From Bacilli bacterium (GTDB lineage Bacteria; Bacillota_I; Bacilli_A; ML615J-28; CAG-698), in NCBI GenBank assembly GCA_017617065.1, contig JAFZWP010000022.1, positions 86,931 to 141,213 on the forward strand: 54,283 bases of DNA, written 5' to 3'. Below the pieces are notes generated by a model. The model did no database searches. It saw only the letters and a list, made by a program, of their open reading frames with translations, and had not been told where the DNA came from. Position numbers and translations under genes: made by a program. Shown piece by piece: positions 8,434 to 16,833 of the stretch (position 1 is its first letter; every line of letters starts with the position of its first letter).

Positions 8434-9606
8434 CTAATTAAAGAAAGTTGCTGTATCAATCTTTTGGTATCCACCAAATGAAGCAGGGCATGCATAAATT
8501 TCAGTTGCTAAATTCTTACCTAAGAATGCATTTGTTACTTCATTTGTCTTAGCAATAATATCGATATCACTAAATAATTCAGGATATACAACCTTAGCAA
8601 TATACCAAGTATTAATTAAAGCAATTTCAAGATTTGTATAATAAGCATTGTATGCCATTTCTAGATATACTTCACCATTTTGCCATGCTTTAATATCATC
8701 AAATAAAGTTGCATTTTCTTTATATAAAGGTTTGATGTTTTTAACAGCAGCTGAATCGATAATCATAATATCAATCTTATCGCCTAATGCTACTAGTTTT
8801 TCATATTCAATAGCCTGAATTCCATCTTTTGCTAAATCAGTTACAACGTTTTTAATATTAGCAACATTAAATGGCGCGTAATTTTGAGCAGTCATTAAAT
8901 GGTTTGTAGTTCCCCAGTTTCCAAGTCCACAAATGTAAACTGATTTCTTATCTTCTTCTTTAACATCTTTAACTCTATTTTGAATTAATTCTTTTTGATT
9001 AGCAATGAAGGCATTTAATTCAGATGCACGAGATTCCTTTGCAAAAATCTTACCAAGTAATGTAAAAGTCTTAGCTACGTTTTCATCAAATACACCACTT
9101 GATCCATATTTAACTGTAATTACTGGAACACCAAGTTGAGCTTGTAGGGCATTCTCTTTTTCTACATCTTCATATTCAGAAATAACGATATCTGGATTGC
9201 AGCTTAGAATTTTTTCAGCTTCTGCTGTTTGTGCATTTGGTCCACCAACTCCACAAGAAGATGAGATTGCGTTAAATACATCTTTATTAGCAAGTACATA
9301 AGGTCTTGCGGCAGAATCAAACATCTTTGGTCTATTTTCTAGTGTTGTATTTTCAATATCTTCAATTCCACAAAGTTTACTTACATCACCGATGTATGAA
9401 TATATTCTTAAAGCACCAGCGCCAATGCATACAACACGATTGTATGATCCAGGAGTTACTTCTACTACTCTTCCAATCATATCTTCAATCTTTTCTGGAG
9501 TAGCATCAGCTGGTTTATCTTGTTCTTTACATCCAGCTAGCACTGCTACGCTTAAGGAGATAATCATTACTGCAATTATTAAACTAAATCTTTTAATTAC
9601 TTTCAT
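8434..9606 (-). CDS. Iron/siderophore ABC transporter substrate-binding lipoprotein
   Basis: A 390-aa periplasmic-binding-protein-like lipoprotein of the FepB/BtuF helical-backbone class (PF01497). The signal peptide ends in VLAGC (Cys26). The start of the mature domain, NRVVCIGAGALRIYSYIG, is typical of this family, as are the linker-region segments CNPDIVISEYEDVE and GVPVITVKYG. It captures an iron chelate, heme or cobamide outside the membrane and delivers it to the FecCD-type permease. The ATPase gene overlaps its start by 4 nt, making it the last gene of a three-gene operon. The ligand cannot be read from sequence. Confidence 0.93.
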   Translation of the reverse strand: MKVIKRFSLIIAVMIISLSVAVLAGCKEQDKPADATPEKIEDMIGRVVEVTPGSYNRVVCIGAGALRIYSYIGDVSKLCGIEDIENTTLENRPKMFDSAARPYVLANKDVFNAISSSCGVGGPNAQTAEAEKILSCNPDIVISEYEDVEKENALQAQLGVPVITVKYGSSGVFDENVAKTFTLLGKIFAKESRASELNAFIANQKELIQNRVKDVKEEDKKSVYICGLGNWGTTNHLMTAQNYAPFNVANIKNVVTDLAKDGIQAIEYEKLVALGDKIDIMIIDSAAVKNIKPLYKENATLFDDIKAWQNGEVYLEMAYNAYYTNLEIALINTWYIAKVVYPELFSDIDIIAKTNEVTNAFLGKNLATEIYACPASFGGYQKIDTATFFN

Positions 9607-10364
9607 TTTATTCCTCCTACTGTAATCACTTTAGTTCCATCTAAATCATATATTTTGGCTTTAACCCCATATATATCATTAAGCTTTTCTTCATTTATCG
9701 AAGTTTTATCAGTTGTATATTTAATTATTCCATCTTTCATTAAGAAAAATCTATCTCCGAAATTTAAAGCAAAGCTCAAATTATGAATAGCAATTAGTAT
9801 TGCAATCTTTCTTTCGCTTGCTATCTTTTTGACTACATCAAATATAAGTTGTTCGTTTTGAATATCTAGGTTACCAGTTGGCTCGTCAAATATTAGTAAC
9901 TTTGGATCTTGCGCTAAAGCTCTAGCGATTGCTACTTTTTGTCTTTCCCCACCAGATAAATTAGAAACTATATCATCTGCTAAATGGCCAATCTCTAATT
10001 CATCCATAACACGACTAACTACTTCTTTATCTTCAACGGACACAAAAGTGCCAAAATGCGATAATCTACCAACCATAATGGTTTCATAAACAGTTAAGCT
10101 ACCAAATGCTAATTCTTGAGGAACATAACCAATCAGTTTTGCTCTATTAGTCCTTGACATATTTGCTATATCATCACCATCAAATAAGATTTCTCCATCT
10201 GGTTTTACAAAGCCTAGAATACATTTAAATAAAGTAGTTTTACCAGCACCATTCTTACCAAGTACTACACTGATTTTTCCATCTTCTAATTCTAAATTAA
10301 TACCTTTTAGAACTGGCTTTTTATTATTATATGCAAACTTCAAATTATTAATCTTTAACATCAT
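9603..10364 (-). CDS. Iron/siderophore ABC transporter ATP-binding protein
   Basis: A 253-aa ABC ATPase of the FepC/BtuD type. It shows Walker A GKNGAGKTT (about residue 37), a Q-loop in GYVPQE, signature LSGGERQKVAIARAL, Walker B LLIFDEP and the switch His in AIHNLSF. It powers the FecCD-type permease encoded immediately before it; start and stop overlap with that gene as ATGA, and its own stop overlaps the binding-protein start, which supports translational coupling. Confidence 0.95.
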   Translation of the reverse strand: MMLKINNLKFAYNNKKPVLKGINLELEDGKISVVLGKNGAGKTTLFKCILGFVKPDGEILFDGDDIANMSRTNRAKLIGYVPQELAFGSLTVYETIMVGRLSHFGTFVSVEDKEVVSRVMDELEIGHLADDIVSNLSGGERQKVAIARALAQDPKLLIFDEPTGNLDIQNEQLIFDVVKKIASERKIAILIAIHNLSFALNFGDRFFLMKDGIIKYTTDKTSINEEKLNDIYGVKAKIYDLDGTKVITVGGIK

Positions 10365-11425
10365 GCACGCTCCTTCTTAGAAAATAGTAGTACTAAAAAG
10401 AATGGCGCACCAAGTAAAGCAGTAATAGCACCAACAGGTAAGGCACTACCATTACCAATTGAACGTGACAATGTATCTGCAATTAATAAAAGCAAGCTAC
10501 CAGCAAGGGCTGTTGTTGGGATGGAAACTGTATGGTTATGACCTATTAGTTTTTTAACTACATGCGGACAAATGATCCCTACAAATCCTATAATTCCCAA
10601 AAATGATACGCATACTGCTGTAATTAAAGATGAAGTAAGCAAAGCAATAAATCTAAGTAAGTCAACTCTTACACCAACGCTTTTCGCAACATTATCTCCC
10701 GATAACATAGCGTTAAATCGCCACGATAAAATTACAAACATAATAATAGAGGCAACAACTACACCTAGCATTATAAAATCTTGTTTATAAGTAGCTCTTC
10801 CTAAATCACCAAAACTCCAAATTACTGCAGCTGATAAGCCAACATCAGTAGCATAGAATTGAAGAATAGTTGTAGCAGCAGTCCAAATAGATCCAATGGC
10901 AATACCAGCTAAAACGACTGTATTAGGTGAAAAGTTTTTGATTTTACAAAATCCTAATATCATTAATACCGATATAATCGAAAATGCAAATGCAATACCC
11001 GATACCGCAAATGGGTTAAATGTGGATACAACATCAGCCATATTCTTACCCATTGTTAAAAAACCACCAGCAAAACCAATAATTGATAAGTTGGCGCCAA
11101 ATACTGCCGCATTCGATACACCAAGTGTAGATGGGGATGCCATTACGTTATTTAGTGATGTTTGCATAATATGACCAGCTACCGCTAACCCTGCCCCTGC
11201 TATAACTGCCGCAAGCACTCTTGGAAAACGAATGTTCCAAATGATACGGTTATTAGCATTAGTGCTTTTTTTGGCTAGAGCCATAAAGGATTCCTTTAGG
11301 CTCATATTAGCTGATCCAATAAATAAGCAAACAAAAAACATAATAATAACAAGTAAAACTAGACTAATTATTATCAATGTCTTTTTCTTATTCTCTTTTT
11401 TTGTGTCAATACAAGTATTATTCAT
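10361..11425 (-). CDS. FecCD-family iron/siderophore ABC permease
   Basis: A 354-aa permease with about nine or ten membrane helices, of the FecCD/BtuC family. Family signatures include IRFPRVLAAVIAGAGLAVAGHIMQ (read as RFPRVLAA and GAGLAVAGHIMQ), NPLA-type loop equivalents, and GIIGFVGIICPHVVKKLIGHNHT near the C-terminus, the ATPase-coupling region. As the only permease gene it probably works as a homodimer. Its ATG lies about where transcription from the best -10 would begin, and no Shine-Dalgarno is visible, so the mRNA may be leaderless. It is divergent from a TetR regulator that may control it. Confidence 0.94.
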   Translation of the reverse strand: MNNTCIDTKKENKKKTLIIISLVLLVIIMFFVCLFIGSANMSLKESFMALAKKSTNANNRIIWNIRFPRVLAAVIAGAGLAVAGHIMQTSLNNVMASPSTLGVSNAAVFGANLSIIGFAGGFLTMGKNMADVVSTFNPFAVSGIAFAFSIISVLMILGFCKIKNFSPNTVVLAGIAIGSIWTAATTILQFYATDVGLSAAVIWSFGDLGRATYKQDFIMLGVVVASIIMFVILSWRFNAMLSGDNVAKSVGVRVDLLRFIALLTSSLITAVCVSFLGIIGFVGIICPHVVKKLIGHNHTVSIPTTALAGSLLLLIADTLSRSIGNGSALPVGAITALLGAPFFLVLLFSKKERA

Positions 11426-11431
11426 ATATAA

Positions 11432-11460
11432 ATCATATAATAAATTATTAATTACCGCAA
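11432..11460 (-). promoter_or_regulatory. Promoter of the iron ABC operon
   Basis: On the minus strand TTGCGG (11455-11460) and TATGAT (11432-11437) are 17 bp apart. The expected start of transcription is at or beside the ATG of the permease gene. Confidence 0.55.
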
Positions 11461-11474
11461 GAAATTTGCAAAAG

Positions 11475-11504
11475 TGTTCGATATCTTTTTTTTAATACCG
11501 AACA
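11475..11504. promoter_or_regulatory. Candidate TetR operator in the divergent promoter region
   Basis: Arms TGTTCGATAT (11475-11484) and ATACCGAACA (11495-11504) form a 10-bp inverted repeat with one mismatch and a 10-nt spacer. It lies upstream of both the permease -35 and the TetR -35, so one bound dimer could act on both genes. Confidence 0.5.
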
Positions 11505-11517
11505 TATAGTTTTATTA

Positions 11518-11546
11518 TAGACAAATAATTATACATAATATATAAT
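11518..11546 (+). promoter_or_regulatory. tetR-family gene promoter
   Basis: TAGACA (11518-11523) and TATAAT (11541-11546) are separated by 17 bp, 25 bp before the start codon. Confidence 0.65.
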
Positions 11547-11570
11547 TGAATTATCTAAAAAGAGGTCTAT

Positions 11571-12125
11571 ATGGATAAAAGAATTCAAAAAACTCAACAC
11601 AAAATCTATTTAGGCTTTTCATCTTTATTAAAAAAGAAAAGTTATAATAAAATAACAATTGAGGATATGTTAAAAGAAAGTAATGTATCTAGGTCAACTT
11701 TTTATATGCACTTTAAAACTAAAGAGGATGTATTACATTCAATATCCAAAAACATCTTCTCTCATGTGTTTTCTCATACTTTAACAGTTGAGCAAACGCA
11801 TGACTTTTCTCATTCTGATATTTTTGAATATTCCCATCTTATAACTCATATTCTTTATCATCTTCACGATGAAAAAGAATTAATAACTGCTATTTTATCA
11901 TCTGAAAGCAAAGAATTGTTCTTGAGTGAAATGAGAGAAAATGTCATGGTGATTGTAGATAGATTAGTAAATGATGGAATTTTAGAAAAAAAACAAATTC
12001 CCGACGAATTATTTAAGACAAAACTATGTGAAGACTTTGTACTTTGCGTAATTTATTGGTTTAAGAATGATTGTAAAGAATCTCCAGAGAAAATTAAAGA
12101 ATATTATTTCGCGATGAATAAATAA
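11571..12125 (+). CDS. TetR/AcrR-family transcriptional regulator
   Basis: A 184-aa TetR-family regulator. The N-terminal helix-turn-helix is clear: the block ITIEDMLKESNVSRSTFYMHFKTKEDVLHSI (read as ITIEDMLKESNVSRS then TFYMHFKTKEDVL) covers residues 24-55. The rest is a helical ligand-binding domain of unknown specificity, related in type to small Bacillota regulators such as DhaS. An AGAGG site precedes the ATG. It is transcribed divergently from the iron ABC operon with a shared palindrome between them, so control of that operon is the simplest hypothesis, though TetR proteins are not the usual iron regulators. Confidence 0.92.
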   Translation: MDKRIQKTQHKIYLGFSSLLKKKSYNKITIEDMLKESNVSRSTFYMHFKTKEDVLHSISKNIFSHVFSHTLTVEQTHDFSHSDIFEYSHLITHILYHLHDEKELITAILSSESKELFLSEMRENVMVIVDRLVNDGILEKKQIPDELFKTKLCEDFVLCVIYWFKNDCKESPEKIKEYYFAMNK

Positions 12126-12161
12126 AAGACTAGATACATCATAGTATCTAGTCTTTTTTTT
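12124..12161 (+). terminator. Terminator shared by tetR-like and MFS genes
   Basis: A perfect 14-bp stem (12124-12137 with 12144-12157) with a 6-nt loop and a run of T on the plus strand. It may also end the convergent MFS transcript, with a shorter T run on that strand. Confidence 0.9.
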
Positions 12162-13473
12162 ATAATTCACGAATTGGACGATTAAAGAATAACACAATTG
12201 ATGTGATTAGAAAACCTGCTGTACATATAGCAACTAATCCAATTGAGCCAATGTAAGTAATCGCAATTCCCCCTAAAAACATCGAAAATGGAATTAATCC
12301 TTGAGAACCAATGCTTGTTACACTTGTAACTTTACCATATTTATCTTTATCAATTAACACCATCCCACGAGCTGCGGAAGGAACATTAATTAGAATTATT
12401 GCTACACCAACTAACAAAAATGCTATTGTAGTGATAATTAGTAAAGCATTTATGCCCAACATTCCTTGTTTAAACAGTATAAACGATGCTAAGAAGAATA
12501 CTAATACTGCTGTTACCCCAAGCATTGAATAACGTAATATTTTGTTACATTTTTCTTTTTGTTCTAAAGCCGATAAGACAATAGCCATAACAAGTGATCC
12601 CACACCAAACGCTACGCTAAAGAAGCTACTCCACATCTCTGGTGCTATCTTATCATGGAATAAGTAGTTAGCACTAGCAACATCGGTAGATATAAAGTAT
12701 GGAATGAAATTATCAAAAATTGGTGAAAAGAAAAAATTCACAAATAAAACGCAAATTACTAAAGCCAGAATTGGTTTCATTGTACCTAAATACTTAAAGC
12801 CTTCTTTAATATCGCTAAATACTACTTTCATCGAAAGCTTTTCTTCACTTCTTTCATAATTACTTTGATATTTAATAAACATCTCTGAAATTGCACTACC
12901 AATATAACATATACCTACTATTAAGAATAAGACATTAATTGGAATAAGCGTATAAAGCACACCAGCAAGTATTACCCCAACAATTGATTGAAAACTATTT
13001 AAAACTGAAAAATATGATTGAGCTTGTTGATACTGTTCTTCATCTACAATTAAAGGTAGTAAGGCAGCTGAAGCAGGAGTAAATATACCACCTACCGCAT
13101 TACCTAATACTGCAACCACAAATAACGCTATTACTTTTGCTGTTACTGATTCAATTACAAACATCAAAAGAAATGTAAATCCTAAGATGATTGCACCTTT
13201 TAAATAGTCACATATATACATAATCTTAGCTTTATTGAATCTATCACTAATTACTCCCCCAAATAGAGTAACTATGCAAAATACAATTCCACCAGTAGCT
13301 AAATATAAGCCTTGGATTAAAGCGTTATTGTCTGTAATCTTAAGAATATAAAAGCTAACGGCAAAAGAATAAAATAACGATGCAATGTTTGAAACTAACG
13401 CTCCTAAAAACACTAATGCATAGTTTTTATTTCTAAATACGTTTTTCTTAACTACTTCTTCTTCTTCATTCAT
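12160..13473 (-). CDS. MFS transporter, drug-exporter type
   Basis: A 437-aa major facilitator with 12 predicted helices, of the MefA/Tet-like antiporter group (COG0477/MFS_3). Seen: GALVSNIASLFYSFAVSFYI in helix 1 (split here as GALVSNIASL and FYSFAVSFYI), the A-loop GGVISDRFNKAKIMYICD, and GIFTPASAALLP. The frame is open to a TTG at 13485, but the ATG at 13473 has GGTGAG just upstream and overlaps the stop of the preceding regulator gene (AATGAATGA). The XRE regulator is therefore co-transcribed and likely controls it. The substrate is probably an antimicrobial or metabolite; this is not readable. Confidence 0.92.
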   Translation of the reverse strand: MNEEEEVVKKNVFRNKNYALVFLGALVSNIASLFYSFAVSFYILKITDNNALIQGLYLATGGIVFCIVTLFGGVISDRFNKAKIMYICDYLKGAIILGFTFLLMFVIESVTAKVIALFVVAVLGNAVGGIFTPASAALLPLIVDEEQYQQAQSYFSVLNSFQSIVGVILAGVLYTLIPINVLFLIVGICYIGSAISEMFIKYQSNYERSEEKLSMKVVFSDIKEGFKYLGTMKPILALVICVLFVNFFFSPIFDNFIPYFISTDVASANYLFHDKIAPEMWSSFFSVAFGVGSLVMAIVLSALEQKEKCNKILRYSMLGVTAVLVFFLASFILFKQGMLGINALLIITTIAFLLVGVAIILINVPSAARGMVLIDKDKYGKVTSVTSIGSQGLIPFSMFLGGIAITYIGSIGLVAICTAGFLITSIVLFFNRPIREL

Positions 13474-14524
13474 TATACTCACCAAACATTTCTTTTATTA
13501 AATAATCCACATCATCATAAATAACTGTTCCTTTTAATTGCTCTAATTCTTTTTTAAGCGTCTCTTCTAAGTTGTTAAAAACAAAATACATTTTAGTTCC
13601 TTGATTATCATAAAACTTTAAAGCTCCGCTAATTTCGGTTTGTCCGAATTCATATTTTATGTTTTGTTTTAAAAGCATTAATGTTTCTTTATAATCAAGT
13701 TTCAAATGTCTTTCACACGCTACTTTTAAAACATTAAAAACAAGAATAATATCAAAGAAAGCATCTTCGCTAGTACCAATTGATTTAATAAATGATATAC
13801 CCCAATTAATTGATTCATAAGCATCATTTATTTTATTAGTTCTAAGAAATAATCTAGAGCGAAGTAATGTTCCATTTAAAATCATACTTACTGATTTTAA
13901 ATAACTAGTAGATATTAGTTCCATAACTCTATCATAATTACCTAGTTCTAATTCTAGGCTAGCTTCATCCATTTCATTATCATATATTTTATTATTCTTT
14001 AAATACTCTTTAGCTGCTTTATAATCTTCTTTAAGTGTATATAAACTAAATAATAGTTTATGAATATCATTTCTTGTAAAGTTATATTTATTATCTTGTC
14101 TAAAAATAATAAGTGCTCTTTTACAATATTCAATTAACAAATCAATTAATTCGTTATTTCTTTCTTTTACCCAAAGGGAAGATAAATAATCAATAACGCA
14201 AAGTAATAAATCTAAATTATTGGCATTCTTTGCTACCATTGCTTTAATATCTTCAACACTAATACTAAATGAGTTGTCTTTATTACTCTTCTCTAGTTCA
14301 TCTAAAAATCCATTTAAAGAATTTGCTTGCATGTCATATCCAAGTAGGTAATCAATTGATACATTAAAAAATGAAGCTAAGTCTTTTAACCTATCAATAT
14401 CAGGGGTAGATTCCCCTCTTTCCCATTTAGAAATAGCTTGACGTGAAGTATTTAAAATATCAGCTAATTCTTCTTGAGAGATATTTTTAGCTTTTCTTAG
14501 TTCTGCAATTCTTTTATCTAACAT
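13466..14524 (-). CDS. XRE-family regulator with helical TPR-like C-terminus
   Basis: A 352-aa DNA-binding regulator. Residues 5-60 are a Cro/CI helix-turn-helix (AELRKAKNISQEELAD, TSRQAISKWERGESTPDID). Residues about 75-350 are all-helical with the feel of tetratricopeptide repeats, resembling large Rgg/PlcR-like or toxin-gene-adjacent XRE regulators, but I see no firm family assignment. The gene directly precedes and overlaps the MFS exporter gene, with palindromic half-sites upstream, so autoregulation of a regulator-exporter operon is likely. A peptide or small-molecule ligand for the C-terminal domain is inference. Confidence 0.9.
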   Translation of the reverse strand: MLDKRIAELRKAKNISQEELADILNTSRQAISKWERGESTPDIDRLKDLASFFNVSIDYLLGYDMQANSLNGFLDELEKSNKDNSFSISVEDIKAMVAKNANNLDLLLCVIDYLSSLWVKERNNELIDLLIEYCKRALIIFRQDNKYNFTRNDIHKLLFSLYTLKEDYKAAKEYLKNNKIYDNEMDEASLELELGNYDRVMELISTSYLKSVSMILNGTLLRSRLFLRTNKINDAYESINWGISFIKSIGTSEDAFFDIILVFNVLKVACERHLKLDYKETLMLLKQNIKYEFGQTEISGALKFYDNQGTKMYFVFNNLEETLKKELEQLKGTVIYDDVDYLIKEMFGEYNE

Positions 14525-14581
14525 ATTATCACCACCATCACTTAAAATTATACCATCCTTTTTTTATAAATCTATACCTTT

Positions 14582-14621
14582 GTGGTTGCTTTTGTAACAT
14601 ATTTTAGCAACCAATGGTTGC
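14582..14621. promoter_or_regulatory. Candidate operator of the XRE/MFS operon
   Basis: A perfect palindrome GCAACC-AAT-GGTTGC lies at 14607-14621, with an extra GGTTGC half-site at 14584-14589. They lie 60-100 bp upstream of the regulator start; a TATAAT box is at 14547-14552 on the minus strand, with no convincing -35 at the right distance. Confidence 0.5.
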
Positions 14622-14633
14622 ATTACTATATAT

Positions 14634-14665
14634 TATAAAAAAAGATTGGATAAATTCCAATCTTT
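14634..14665 (-). terminator. Terminator of the DUF2130 gene
   Basis: A 9-bp stem (14641-14649 with 14657-14665) overlaps the stop codon and is followed by T residues on the minus strand. Confidence 0.85.
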
Positions 14666-15876
14666 TATTTATTATCTTTTGCTTCTAATTCTTCGAATTT
14701 TTCTTTCATTGTTTGATTACCACGAGTTAGTTTTCTAACTTCCAAGTTTGGAATTTGATTTTTAGCTTTTTCAACCCAACCAGTAGCTTTCTTAAATTCA
14801 TCTCTAAATTTCTCAACCCTCTTAATGATATCATCACACATACCATCTACATTTGAATAAATGGCACTAGCTTTATCATAATCATTATTAATCTTATCAG
14901 CTATTGATTTAACTGCATTTTCAAAATTAGTTACATCAATGTTTTCTCTTTGATATTCTACTACTTGCTTCTTATAATTAAATGAGTTTTTAGCCATAGT
15001 ACGAATTAAGCTTATTATTGTTAAGAAGAATTGCGGTCTAACTACATACATCTTAGGATATCTATGACTTACATCCACAATTCCATTGTTATATAGTTTT
15101 GAATCTTCTTCTAGAGTTGATACTAATACTGCATATTCACATTTTTTAGAAGTTCTATTTCTATCTAGTTTAGCAAAGAAATCTTCGTTTTTATGTTTTG
15201 TCTTTGTGGTATCTTTTTGATTCTTCATTTCAAACATAATCGATACGATTTCAATACCTTCTTGATAATCTTTAAAAATGAAGTCACCTTTTCCTTCTTC
15301 ATCCACATCATTATCTTTTTCAAAATATGCATCAGGATATGCTGTTGCTCTGATTTCATCAAAAGCATCGTGGCAATATTGTTCTAAAGATTCACCGATA
15401 TCTTTTGTGGAATCACCTAGGCGGAATTCGCGCCATTGCTTAATTTGCTCATCTTTTGCGCTTAACTCAAATTCATATTGTTCTTTTAACTTTTGAATAG
15501 ATAGATCTTTTTCTTTTTGATTAGAGTTAATTGTACCTTGAAGTTCAATAATCTTTGCTTCTTTTTCACTCAATTTGCTATTTAGGCTTTCTTTTGCCTG
15601 GCTTACAGCCAGCTCTACATCCTTAGCAGAATTAGAAAGTCTTTCTTTTAATAGATTAATTTCATTATTTAATTCATTAATTTGTTTTTCTTTAGATGAT
15701 TCAAGTTTATTTGCTTCAAGTTGATATTTAGCTTTATATGTTTTTTCAATATCTTCTACTCTTTCATTAACTTGTTTTAATACCTCATCCTTTTCAATAT
15801 CATTTAAAAGGGCATTATATTCATCTTTACCTAACTTAATCTTTTCCCCACACTTAGGGCATTTAATCTCTAGCAT
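14665..15876 (-). CDS. DUF2130 coiled-coil protein, nuclease-like
   Basis: A 403-aa DUF2130 protein. A small CPKCG zinc-binding motif opens the protein, which lacks the second CxxC of a full ribbon. A coiled coil follows (roughly residues 30-150, heavy in Lys/Glu/Leu), then a conserved globular domain with LGDSTKDIGESLEQYCHDAFDE (seen as LGDSTKDIGESLEQYC) and a GDFIF...FEMKNQ pair resembling a PD-(D/E)XK nuclease core, then a helical tail. The overall plan recalls RmuC-like proteins. The biological role is not established. I prefer the ATG at 15876 because the AAAGGAAG site is only 2 nt from the in-frame ATG at 15882 but 8 nt from this one. Confidence 0.85.
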   Translation of the reverse strand: MLEIKCPKCGEKIKLGKDEYNALLNDIEKDEVLKQVNERVEDIEKTYKAKYQLEANKLESSKEKQINELNNEINLLKERLSNSAKDVELAVSQAKESLNSKLSEKEAKIIELQGTINSNQKEKDLSIQKLKEQYEFELSAKDEQIKQWREFRLGDSTKDIGESLEQYCHDAFDEIRATAYPDAYFEKDNDVDEEGKGDFIFKDYQEGIEIVSIMFEMKNQKDTTKTKHKNEDFFAKLDRNRTSKKCEYAVLVSTLEEDSKLYNNGIVDVSHRYPKMYVVRPQFFLTIISLIRTMAKNSFNYKKQVVEYQRENIDVTNFENAVKSIADKINNDYDKASAIYSNVDGMCDDIIKRVEKFRDEFKKATGWVEKAKNQIPNLEVRKLTRGNQTMKEKFEELEAKDNK

Positions 15877-16098
15877 ATCCATCTTCCTTTCTACATTTTT
15901 ACTAAGTCCATTATAACATACTAACTTGTTATCATTCCATAATAAAAAATAAAAAGAACTATCTTAAATGTTATATTACAATACATATGAGACTTTTTTG
16001 TAATTAAATAAAAAATGACTTATAATCCTATCAGAAGATTGATTACCCGCCAAAGTGATCATCTGGAAAGGACTATAAATCACATGACAAGTATATCA

Positions 16099-16359
16099 TT
16101 AAAATCTCACGATATCAAAACAAAATACCATGCAGTTAAAACTTACTTGAATACTGGTTGTTCTATATTGAATGGGGTTTTTGTACCCTAGGGTACAAGC
16201 CAGCCACTCGTTATTAAAGTAAGCAATATAATCATCTATTGCTTTGTAAATGTTATTTGATTTATATAATTTAAAATCCTTATATAATTCTTCCTTTATC
16301 CAACCATTCAAAGATTCAATAATTGGGTTATCAGTTGGTGTACTCGTTTGATTAATTCT
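16099..16359 (-). pseudogene. IS3-family transposase, C-terminal remnant
   Basis: The frame from 16359 reads RINQTSTPTDNPIIESLNGW and continues into WIKEELYKDF, DDYIAYFNNEW and LGYKNPIQYRT, which is the last roughly 65 residues of an IS3-group DDE transposase, including the TPTDNPIIES segment that holds the third catalytic acid. Upstream the frame runs into a TAG (about 16380) and no further transposase sequence is visible; the last 19 codons after PIQYRT look unrelated. A full OrfB is near 280 aa, so this is a decayed fragment, marking past insertion activity beside the ATPase cassettes. Confidence 0.82.
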
Positions 16360-16503
16360 AAAGACTTTGTTTTTTTTCGACTATAGCAAAAATATGATTG
16401 CGATACTTATTTTATGATTCGTCTTATATTACTTTTCTTTTTTAATTTCTAGCTCAATATCGTCCTCCACGTTCACTAACATAGTGCCACAGCTTTGTTT
16501 TTT

Positions 16504-16558
16504 GTAAGTTAAGGGGATATTTTTTAATTTTTTTATGAAATTTGTCCCCTTAACTTAT
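16504..16558. repeat. 13-bp inverted repeat near the IS3 remnant
   Basis: TAAGTTAAGGGGA at about 16505-16517 is complementary to TCCCCTTAACTTA at 16545-16557, with an AT-rich 27-nt spacer. It may be an old insertion-sequence end or a terminator hairpin. Confidence 0.55.
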
Positions 16559-16650
16559 ACAAAATTAGTATATTATATGATTATTGTATTCAAACAAGCA
16601 GGGTTTCGGATAATTAACCAATGGTTTTGTGATTTTAAACTTCTTTATAA

Positions 16651-16701
16651 AAAGAAAAGAACTGGATGCTTCCAGTTCTAATCTAAATCTATTTGTAGAA
16701 T
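16651..16701. repeat. 51-bp direct repeat, copy 1 (contains a terminator hairpin)
   Basis: This 51-bp sequence recurs at 18337-18387 with two mismatches, so the two copies flank the first DUF4143 ATPase gene. Within it 16658-16666 pairs with 16671-16679 (9 bp, TGCT loop), followed on the minus strand by T-rich sequence, so it is also the likely terminator of that gene. Confidence 0.85.
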
Positions 16702-16833
16702 AAAACAACAAACAGCATATAGTTTGGTGTGTTAAACTACGTTTGCTAATGGCGGATTATAGGCGATAGTTAGCGAACTATTAAGTCGTTTTTAGTAAAA
16801 ATCGTCACGTTACCATTTTCTTTGATATTAATC

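Larger units (their letters stand above)
15883..16833. other. 951-bp stretch with only an IS remnant and repeats
   Basis: This gap holds the IS3 transposase fragment (16099-16359), the 16504-16558 inverted repeat, one copy of the 51-bp terminator repeat (16651-16701), and a 3' element after the downstream ATPase gene that shares layout with the 3' repeats at 19008, 20705 and 33427. I see no intact gene in it. Confidence 0.8.
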
